Assembly (NCBI GenBank): GCA_045652135.1
Contig: JAZRTS010000117.1
Location: 1-10,035, forward strand
Origin: RGIG7213 sp045652135
GTDB taxonomy: Bacteria; Bacillota; Clostridia; Oscillospirales; CAG-272
Reading direction: 5' to 3'
DNA length: 10,035 nt
Part shown: piece by piece, positions 1 through 5,307 of the stretch
Numbering within the stretch: position 1 is the first letter of the stretch
Layout: each line of letters starts with the position of its first letter
Position numbers and translations under genes: made by a program
The notes under the pieces: model-generated
Database searches by the model: none
What the model saw: only the letters and a program-made list of their open reading frames with translations
Told to the model about the DNA's origin: nothing

Positions 1-251
1 CCGTGCACGTCTTTTATAAAATAGCCTATCAGCAAAATTAAAGCAACAACACCGATGGCACAGAGGACGATCCCCTCTGCGTGCCCCCACATCGCATAAC
101 GACCCCCAAAAATAATACCGAAACCAAGAAAACTAACAACAAATGTCAGAAAATAAAGAAGTACAGATGCACGAATATCTGCCTTCGTCAAAAAATCAAG
201 CTTAGACTCTATCATCTTTTTCGTAATAATATTCTTCGTTTGTTTTTCCAT
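1..251 (-). CDS. Small membrane protein, truncated by the window edge
   Basis: I read 83 codons from an ATG at 249-251 to the left edge with no stop. The start is well supported: GGAGTG sits about 6 bases upstream (258-263), and a full promoter lies just behind it. The N-terminus is a charged, lysine-rich cytoplasmic stretch of about 28 residues. Two hydrophobic segments follow, at roughly residues 30-48 and 60-78, separated by a short Gly/Arg/His-containing loop, and the last visible residues (Lys-Asp-Val-His) look like another turn. I do not recognise the family, and the C-terminal part lies outside the window. It has its own promoter, so it is probably a transcription unit separate from the operon to its right. 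Confidence is high that it is a gene and low on any function. Confidence 0.72.
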   Translation of the reverse strand, partial: MEKQTKNIITKKMIESKLDFLTKADIRASVLLYFLTFVVSFLGFGIIFGGRYAMWGHAEGIVLCAIGVVALILLIGYFIKDVH

Positions 252-276
252 TTCGCTCACTCCTTACACCGCTGTC

Positions 277-306
277 ATTTTATCACAAAAAGCAATACCT
301 TGTCAA
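277..306 (-). promoter_or_regulatory. Sigma-A promoter for the leftmost membrane gene
   Basis: Read on the minus strand, the -35 is TTGACA (301-306) and the -10 is TAAAAT (277-282), with an 18-base spacer. The -10 is preceded by TGTGA, so TGATAAAAT also fits an extended -10. Transcription would begin near 270, giving a leader of about 20 nt with the ribosome binding site at 258-263. The 14 bases at 277-290 recur exactly in the promoter at 7474-7487. Confidence 0.72.
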
Positions 307-310
307 TAGC

Positions 311-344
311 ATTGACCGCCGACGGAAACCCATCGGCGGTCAAT
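311..344 (-). terminator. Strong hairpin after the six-gene run, probable terminator
   Basis: ATTGACCGCCGA (311-322) and TCGGCGGTCAAT (333-344) form a perfect 12-bp GC-rich stem around a 10-nt loop. It starts about 6 nt past the stop codon of the 188-residue membrane protein and ends just before the -35 of the next promoter, which is where a terminator is expected. There is no clean T run on the minus-strand 3' side, so either termination is imperfect or the hairpin also serves as a processing or stability element. The plus-strand side reads TTAAATTTT. Confidence 0.55.
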
Positions 345-350
345 TAAATT

Positions 351-917
351 TTAAAGCTCTGTAGGGCTGTTCTGCACCACTTCAGATGTCTCAAGTTCAG
401 AATCACACGGAAGCTTTTTGAGCTTAAAGTGTGCGTGAATACCAAGTCCGAGGCTGACAAGTACCCAGATGTGGAACACGATATCCACTATCATATCCGC
501 ACTTATTCCGAAATACAAGAACAGCGTCACAGTATCAAGCGCAAAGAAGATAAGGGCAAAAATAAGCCATCCGACTCTGTTCTTTTTCGAAAAGAGATAT
601 GCCAGAAGGTACATAACGATGATAACAGCAGCGATGGCAAGCATCACCCAATATACCGCTTCGGGCAAAAATTCATACACTTCCATCCCCTCGTAATATG
701 TCAAAGGATACTTTCCGCAAAGAAATTTTCCGAGGTCAACCAGCATATAAGGAACTGTTGCCGAGAAAAGAAAATAAGTAAAGCTGTTCCAAGTCAAAAG
801 AACGATATTTATCACCGAAAATATAACGACAAAAAGCAAATTGTTTCTTGAGTTGTTATATCTTTTTTCAAGTGTCATACGTTCAAGTGAATAATCCGTA
901 AGTGATTGATTTTGCAT
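351..917 (-). CDS. Polytopic membrane protein, about 5 TM helices, unknown function
   Basis: This 188-residue protein has a hydrophilic N-terminus of 26 residues, then hydrophobic segments at about 27-43, 45-63, 86-110, 117-137 and 141-162. The charged cytoplasmic-type tail contains several Lys then Glu/Ser residues. Two short basic loops (KKNR at 111-114 and the LKK near 166-168) suggest the positive-inside orientation. The start is supported by AAGGAG at 925-930, 7 bases before the ATG. It lies 63 nt downstream of the 114-residue membrane gene and is the last gene of the co-directional run, followed by a strong hairpin. I recognise no enzymatic motif. The position suggests an envelope-related accessory protein, but that is inference only. 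Confidence 0.78.
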   Translation of the reverse strand: MQNQSLTDYSLERMTLEKRYNNSRNNLLFVVIFSVINIVLLTWNSFTYFLFSATVPYMLVDLGKFLCGKYPLTYYEGMEVYEFLPEAVYWVMLAIAAVIIVMYLLAYLFSKKNRVGWLIFALIFFALDTVTLFLYFGISADMIVDIVFHIWVLVSLGLGIHAHFKLKKLPCDSELETSEVVQNSPTEL

Positions 918-955
918 ATTACCTCTCCTTTATTTTTATATTTAAAACACTCTTT

Positions 956-969
956 TTGAGTATACTCAA
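956..969. promoter_or_regulatory. Perfect 14-bp palindrome in the gap between two membrane genes
   Basis: TTGAGTATACTCAA is a perfect palindrome in the 63-nt gap between the 114- and 188-residue genes. It contains TATACT, which could act as a -10, and TTGAGT, which could act as a weak -35. I cannot find a convincing partner box at 16-18 bases for either. It could be an operator, a weak internal promoter, or chance. Confidence 0.3.
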
Positions 970-980
970 CTAAAAGTACA

Positions 981-1325
981 TCAATATTTATCACGCAAAA
1001 ATTCTATCAGCATGACCCAAAGCGGTGACTGTGCAATCGACAAAGCAACCGTCAAAACCGTCTGAAGCGTCCACGTTTTTTTGGTATAGTCAAGCTTTTT
1101 GGCCTCCTTATTATTAAAGAAGAACAGAAGGCTCAAGGCGCAAAGAGCCAAAAAGACCACCGCAAGACAAAACGGAATAAACCTCGGATATTTGATGTTA
1201 TCGTGAAACATAGCTTCGGCCAATGCATTACCAAACAAATGAAGCGCACACACACCGCCGACACTCAAAAAAATTGAATACGCTACAGTAAATACCGAAA
1301 TTATAAGCACTTTTAATTTTTTCAT
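981..1325 (-). CDS. Small membrane protein, 3 TM helices, unknown function
   Basis: This 114-residue protein has hydrophobic segments at about 5-28, 49-71 and 87-108, linked by a short loop with His/Asp/Lys (41-46) and a basic loop (NNKEAKK, 71-77). The first segment, with a K-K-L-K start, could be a signal anchor. The ATG has an excellent GGAGGA site at 1332-1337, 6 bases upstream. It follows the leucine-rich-repeat lipoprotein gene by 38 nt with no terminator between them, so the two are probably cotranscribed. I do not recognise a family. Both this protein and the next one are small, polytopic and lack motifs, so they may work together, but nothing in the sequence proves it. Confidence 0.75.
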   Translation of the reverse strand: MKKLKVLIISVFTVAYSIFLSVGGVCALHLFGNALAEAMFHDNIKYPRFIPFCLAVVFLALCALSLLFFFNNKEAKKLDYTKKTWTLQTVLTVALSIAQSPLWVMLIEFLRDKY

Positions 1326-1363
1326 TTTATATCCTCCGATTTTCTCTATAAGGAAAACCTGCC

Positions 1364-2425
1364 TTACTTAAAGTAGGAGCTTTTCCACGTGAAGTCATTA
1401 TACAAAAACGTGATAAAAACCGCATTTTGCTTTTTATCGGAAAGGTCAAGCGGATCTGTGACAACATCCGATGAATCAAAGCACATCCAACCGTCCGTTT
1501 TTTCAAATCTCGCCGTTCCTTCACATTCACCGCAGTTTCTGAATGCGTTTTTTTCAATTATCTTAACACTTGCGGGGATAACGATCCTTTCGTAAGATAT
1601 ACAGTCCCAAAACGCCTCCGTGCCGATTTCCGTAACGCCGTTCGGAATATCGGCTTTTTTAAGTGCCTTGCAGTTTTTAAAGGTATATCCGCCGATCTTC
1701 GTTATGCTTGCGGATAACGTAACGCTTTCAAGGTTTGCACATTCGGCAAAAGCACCGTTGCCAAGCTCCGTAACAGTGTCGGGAATCTTAACGTCGCGAA
1801 GTGATGAGCAAGCGCTGAAAGCATTTTCTCCGATGCTTTCCAAATTTTCGGGAAGCGTGATGCCACAAAGACTCTCGCATGACGAAAATGCATTTTTTTC
1901 AATAGCCGTCACTCCACTCGGCAAGCTCACCGTTTCAAGCTTGATACAGCCCGAAAACATACCTTCGCCGACTGATACGGCGGTGTTCGGAAGGGTGAAG
2001 TCAAGAAGCTCGGAGCAACCGAGAAAAACCTCTTTTCCGATACTCGTAACCGTGTCGTGAACGGTTACGCTCTTCAGATTTTTACAGTCTGTAAATGCGC
2101 CGTCACCGATGCTTATGACCGTATCGGGTATATGAACGCTCACAAGCGACGTGCAGTTGTAAAACGCACGCGGAGCAATTGAGGTAACCTTGTCACCGTT
2201 CGGTGAGAAAGTAGGTATAGTAAGCTCTGTATCAGCGCACGTGCCAAGCCCCGACACCGAGCATTCGCCGTTGCCGCCCGATTCAAACACAAGTCCGTCG
2301 CCTGCGCCAAGCAAGCCGCACACCGCGCAAGCTCTGTTTTCATTCTTTGCGGTATCGGTTTCACCGCAGGAAACGGCGCAGAGTGCCGTCAGGATACATA
2401 AAACGATAAAAAATATTTTTTTCAT
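1364..2425 (-). CDS. BspA-like leucine-rich-repeat (LRR_5) lipoprotein
   Basis: This 353-residue protein is predicted to be exported and lipid-anchored. A lipoprotein signal peptide covers residues 1-19: M-K-K, a hydrophobic core, then A-V-S-Cys20, slightly off the lipobox consensus because of Ala at -3. Nine LRR_5-type repeats of exactly 23 residues run from about 80 to 286, with a tenth partial copy at 287-310. Each follows the pattern V-x-x-I-G-x-x-A-F-x-x-C-x-x-L-x-x-V-x-I-P-x-x. The Cys of the repeat is conserved in every copy. The region at 33-63 holds four further cysteines in a Gly-rich stretch. The last 40 residues are not repeats and look like a capping domain. BspA-type LRRs are known in surface proteins that bind host or microbial ligands; the ligand here is unknown. 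The ATG follows AAGGAGC (2432-2438). The upstream sirtuin gene ends 17 nt before this start, which implies cotranscription. Confidence 0.9.
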   Translation of the reverse strand: MKKIFFIVLCILTALCAVSCGETDTAKNENRACAVCGLLGAGDGLVFESGGNGECSVSGLGTCADTELTIPTFSPNGDKVTSIAPRAFYNCTSLVSVHIPDTVISIGDGAFTDCKNLKSVTVHDTVTSIGKEVFLGCSELLDFTLPNTAVSVGEGMFSGCIKLETVSLPSGVTAIEKNAFSSCESLCGITLPENLESIGENAFSACSSLRDVKIPDTVTELGNGAFAECANLESVTLSASITKIGGYTFKNCKALKKADIPNGVTEIGTEAFWDCISYERIVIPASVKIIEKNAFRNCGECEGTARFEKTDGWMCFDSSDVVTDPLDLSDKKQNAVFITFLYNDFTWKSSYFK

Positions 2426-2442
2426 ACTCTCGCTCCTTAAAT

Positions 2443-3051
2443 TTATTTATCACCGTCAAAGCAGGAAAAACGCTTCTTCAATTCTTCGCAAAGCTTCGGC
2501 ACCCTCTCAGAAGCATTATCGTTGATAATAATGATCTCAGCGCCTGCAATTTTAGCCGCCAGATGAAGCATTTTGCTTATCTCGGTGTAAAATGACGTTC
2601 CGACAATAACAAAAACAGAATTATTGAATTCCAAACATTCAACAAGCTCCGTAGCATCCTTGTATCTCGGTGCTATGTCATCGTACAGAACGATACCTCT
2701 GTATTCAAAAGGAAAATTTTTCTCCTCTAATTGTTCTTTCGTCGGAAGAACTCCGTGAATTTCAATTACGTCTTTACTGCCAGCTTTTATATGAAGTCGG
2801 TCAACGTTCATGGTAATAACGGGACAGCCAAGCTCTGCAATAGCGAGATGCGCCGCGTTCGGCACTGCTTTTTCACAGCTTTCCACCATTTGTCTTACGG
2901 TATTTCTGAATTCTTCGGGATGCTCGTTCGCAAACGTTCTGTGCAATTTTGCTCTTATTCCCGGCTGTTCCTGAAAAGTGGGAATTCCCGATTCGACGCT
3001 TATTCCTGCGCCCGTAAAAAAGATAACGTTATAAGGTCTTGTCATATCCAT
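2443..3051 (-). CDS. Short Sir2-family NAD-dependent deacylase without a zinc module
   Basis: With the start at 3051 this is 202 residues, shorter than the usual bacterial sirtuin (about 230-250). Sir2 motifs appear in order: GAGIS at 14-18 with GIPTF at 22-26 (NAD binding), M-N-V-D-R-L-H at 81-87, catalytic-type His99 in E-I-H-G, and GTS at 151-153. The stretch I-N-D-N (176-179) sits where sirtuins contact the adenine ribose. Two departures stand out. The Gln of the usual T-Q-N-x-D motif is Met81. The segment after the catalytic His has no paired cysteines, so the zinc ribbon is absent and replaced by a short linker (101-118) before a recognisable R-G-I-V-L-Y-D-D segment. Known sirtuins use NAD+ to remove acyl groups from lysine or, in some, ADP-ribosylate; activity here is inferred. 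The start is uncertain: an in-frame TTG at 3081 and another ATG at 3045 are possible, and no ribosome binding site is strong. The reading frame begins just past or overlapping the shifted end of the preceding gene. Confidence 0.87.
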   Translation of the reverse strand: MDMTRPYNVIFFTGAGISVESGIPTFQEQPGIRAKLHRTFANEHPEEFRNTVRQMVESCEKAVPNAAHLAIAELGCPVITMNVDRLHIKAGSKDVIEIHGVLPTKEQLEEKNFPFEYRGIVLYDDIAPRYKDATELVECLEFNNSVFVIVGTSFYTEISKMLHLAAKIAGAEIIIINDNASERVPKLCEELKKRFSCFDGDK

Positions 3052-3067
3052 AAAAATCGCTCTTTTC

Positions 3068-3167
3068 TCAATCACCTGCAAACCCGTTCAGCATTTCCGC
3101 AATATTTTCTTGCTTTTCCTTCGTAAAACCCGAAAAGAAATGATATTCACTTCGTACGAACGGTTTA
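3068..3167 (-). pseudogene. Out-of-frame C-terminal tail of the preceding membrane protein
   Basis: In the +1 frame relative to the upstream 141-residue protein, the sequence stays open past that protein's TAA stop (3165-3167) to a TGA at 3068-3070. It encodes about 33 residues of normal composition, with L-K-P-F-V-R, then S-E-Y-H-F-F-S-G-F-T, then an amphipathic E-K-Q-E-N-I-A-E-M-L helix. Removing one T from the TTTT run near 3176-3179 would join both parts into a 173-residue protein. The most likely explanations are a genuine frameshift mutation, a sequencing or assembly error at the T run, or less likely a recoding event. Confidence 0.5.
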
Positions 3168-3590
3168 AGAATCAAAAGTGTGAAGCTTTGACCTGTCAAG
3201 TTTGGCTGTCAGAATTCCGCCTTGATGCTCTGTATGTACGATCGCTTCGTACGGTATACGCTTCACAGGTACTATAACGATAAACGCAAGTATCATAACC
3301 GCCGTTACAGTATTGTGTATCCCGTTTTTGTCCATAACGAACGCATAATTTAAAAACATCTGCCTTATTAAAGTCACGGCGGACACACTCCAGGAAAAAG
3401 CAATAAGGCTCATAAGCACGGTAAATATCATTTTTGTCGTACTGTCCATAGGAGAATTATCCTCCATAAGTATCTCATTGGCATTCATAAAGTATATCCC
3501 GTACCACACAAAGACAACCAAAGCAAGTAAAACAAACGAAACAATATAAAATTTCGCCGACAACTTCGCCTTTATCACTTCACCCATCAT
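3165..3590 (-). CDS. Membrane protein with two TM helices, probably frameshifted at its C-terminus
   Basis: The uninterrupted frame gives 141 residues: a short cytoplasmic start, TM helices at about 14-36 and 53-77, and a soluble part from 80 that reads like the beta-strand region of small bacterial PH-like or STM3941-type membrane proteins (F-V-M-D-K-N-G-I, then R-I-P-Y-E-A-I, then G-I-L-T-A-K-L). That family assignment is a weak resemblance. The normal end of such a domain, a last strand and a C-terminal helix, is missing in this frame but present in the +1 frame just downstream, so the gene looks broken by a single inserted base. The start is a double ATG at 3585-3590 with GTAAGG immediately before it, so the exact Met is uncertain. 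It begins 10 nt after the MATE transporter stop and is almost certainly in the same transcript. Confidence 0.7.
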   Translation of the reverse strand: MMGEVIKAKLSAKFYIVSFVLLALVVFVWYGIYFMNANEILMEDNSPMDSTTKMIFTVLMSLIAFSWSVSAVTLIRQMFLNYAFVMDKNGIHNTVTAVMILAFIVIVPVKRIPYEAIVHTEHQGGILTAKLDRSKLHTFDS

Positions 3591-3600
3591 CCTTACACAA

Positions 3601-5010
3601 TCAAATCTTTATGTTCATCCACTTACCCTTTGAAAAACGGTACTGTGAAATAAACATTCTCACTATCATATCGGCATACATTCCCATCCATACACCGTAA
3701 ACGTTCATACTGAGCGTGTAAACGCACAGCGCCGATACAGCAGGACGCACGATGCCTATGGTTATCATCGTCATATAAGAAACGAATTTCGTATCCCCTG
3801 CCCCTCGCAAGCTTCCCATAACCGCAACCGCGCCCATCTGAAACGGCTGGAAAAATGCCACCCACAGCATAATTGATGCGCACATGGATATGACCGCAGG
3901 ATCGCTTTTTGAGGTGAACAGTGAAATGAACCTGTAACGGAACACTATCGTGACCGCCGCTAACACAACGGATGCAACAAGTGCAATTCTTTGTGCGGCT
4001 TTTCCGTAGAGCATCGAAAGGTCGGGACGTTTTTTGCCCATATTCTGACCAACCAAGCTCGTTGCGGCAACAGCAAGCCCCTCCGACACCGTCCACGTCA
4101 GGTTAAGCATCTGCATACAGATGTTATGCGCCGCAACGGTTCCCGTTCCGAGGTGCGCTATCATTATGGCAGAAAGGAAAAATCCGATACGCATCGCCAT
4201 TTGCTCAATAATGGCATTTCCGCCGACCTTTGTGACGGCGCGGATTATTTCCTTATCGGGAATCCACGATTCACGGAAAGAAAGTCTTAAATACGCCTTC
4301 GGCAAAAGCACCGATACAAGCAGTCCTACCGCCGAAACACAAACACCGATTGCCGAGGCAAGCGCTGCACCCGCAACACCCATTGCGGGGAATCCGCAGT
4401 TACCGTTTATCAACAGCCAGTTCAAAAGCACGTTTACAAGATTTCCGACGATATTCACTATCATCACGACCTTTGTGTTTCCGATACCTCGCTGTGATGC
4501 GCCAAGCACCAGCAAAAGCACCTGCATCGGTGTGGCGGCAATAAATATTTTGTAGTATGTACATGACAGCGCAAGCGTTTCCTCGTTTGCGCCTGCAAAC
4601 AGCATCATAGGCTCTGCAATAAGCTCCGCAATTACGGTCACAACGACCGATGCGGCAAGCATTATCCAAAGCACCGAGCGCAAAGTATGCCTTGCGGCAT
4701 CCTGCCTGCCCTCACCCTTTCGCCTTGCAAGCGTTGCCGTAACGCCGACATTAAGAGCCATAAATAAACTCAGAACGAGCATTCTCGGCTGAACAACAAG
4801 CGACACGGAAGCAATGGCGGCATCACCGAGACTTGACACCATCTGTGTGTCTACCATACCTATAAGACTCGTTAAAACAAGCTCAATAACAGACGGGGCG
4901 GCAATCTTCCAGAATCCGCCGTATACCTGCCTTGCGCTCATAAGCTCACCCTGCACGAAGCGCGCAGGAAGCATGGACGAAACCGCAAAAGGGTTACGCA
5001 CACAAATCAT
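3601..5010 (-). CDS. MATE family multidrug/sodium-type efflux transporter
   Basis: This is a multidrug and toxic compound extrusion transporter of the inner membrane, expected to export cationic or other small molecules in exchange for Na+ or H+. Its 469 residues match the usual MATE length, with about 12 hydrophobic segments in two halves. The N-terminal half carries K-I-A-A-P-S-V-I-E near 35-43 and a G-M-V-D-T-Q-M-V-S segment near 51-59, typical of the first MATE helices. The second half carries G-T-G-T-V-A-A-H-N-I, then S-L-V-G-Q-N-M-G, and later M-G-S-L-R-G-A-G-D-T-K, all recognisable MATE positions. The substrate cannot be read from sequence. The first ATG (5010) has only a weak ribosome binding site. 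The in-frame ATG at 4941, preceded by AGGGTGAGCTT, is a good alternative that removes 23 non-conserved residues. It is the first gene after the promoter at 5043-5071. Confidence 0.93.
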   Translation of the reverse strand: MICVRNPFAVSSMLPARFVQGELMSARQVYGGFWKIAAPSVIELVLTSLIGMVDTQMVSSLGDAAIASVSLVVQPRMLVLSLFMALNVGVTATLARRKGEGRQDAARHTLRSVLWIMLAASVVVTVIAELIAEPMMLFAGANEETLALSCTYYKIFIAATPMQVLLLVLGASQRGIGNTKVVMIVNIVGNLVNVLLNWLLINGNCGFPAMGVAGAALASAIGVCVSAVGLLVSVLLPKAYLRLSFRESWIPDKEIIRAVTKVGGNAIIEQMAMRIGFFLSAIMIAHLGTGTVAAHNICMQMLNLTWTVSEGLAVAATSLVGQNMGKKRPDLSMLYGKAAQRIALVASVVLAAVTIVFRYRFISLFTSKSDPAVISMCASIMLWVAFFQPFQMGAVAVMGSLRGAGDTKFVSYMTMITIGIVRPAVSALCVYTLSMNVYGVWMGMYADMIVRMFISQYRFSKGKWMNIKI

Positions 5011-5042
5011 CTTCTTTCATTACTTGATTTCATACAGAGAAT

Positions 5043-5071
5043 ATTATATCAAAAAAGACAAAAAAAGACAA
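5043..5071 (-). promoter_or_regulatory. Strong sigma-A promoter driving the MATE-led gene run
   Basis: On the minus strand, TTGTCT (5066-5071) and a perfect TATAAT (5043-5048) are separated by 17 bases, with TGA directly before the -10 (extended -10). Transcription would start near 5036, about 25 nt before the first ATG of the MATE gene. The spacer overlaps a tandem 10-base repeat, AAAAAAGACA twice (plus strand 5051-5070), which makes the spacer T-rich on the coding strand. No operator is evident. Confidence 0.8.
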
Positions 5072-5307
5072 GTATTTCCCCCGAATTCACAAAAATTTAA
5101 ACACCTGTTTTCGTAGTTTGCCAATAGTATCCGAAGCGGCACGGCACAAGCATCATACCGCACCCGTAAATCAAACACCCCCCTTTTTTTATATTTCGCA
5201 ACTTGTATAAAACATCATCAAAGCTCCTGACATCGGGAAAGATCCGCCGTCTCTTATAAAACCGCAACGATATTTTTCGTACGCATCCCTGCCGTTTAAA
5301 TACAGCT
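5072..5307. other. Gap between the channel gene and the MATE promoter; no confident gene
   Basis: No clear terminator follows the channel gene here. On the minus strand there are two short open stretches with protein-like composition. One runs without a start codon from 5310 to a TAA near 5197. The other is a 19-codon ATG frame (5097-5156, starting M-M-L-V-P-C), extendable to a TTG at 5174 just after a run of six G. Neither has a normal start with a spaced ribosome binding site. The plus strand carries CCCCCCTTTTTTT (5178-5190), which is the A7G6 run on the other strand. It may be decayed coding sequence or an unrecognised RNA. Confidence 0.35.

Noticed and set aside
1620..2060. Long plus-strand frame opposite the LRR gene
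   Set aside because: It mirrors the 23-codon repeats of the LRR gene, which keep the antisense frame open; no start signal.
3081..3081. TTG as the start of the sirtuin
   Set aside because: It overlaps the shifted tail of the previous gene, has no clear ribosome binding site, and the extra 10 residues precede the normal sirtuin N-terminus.
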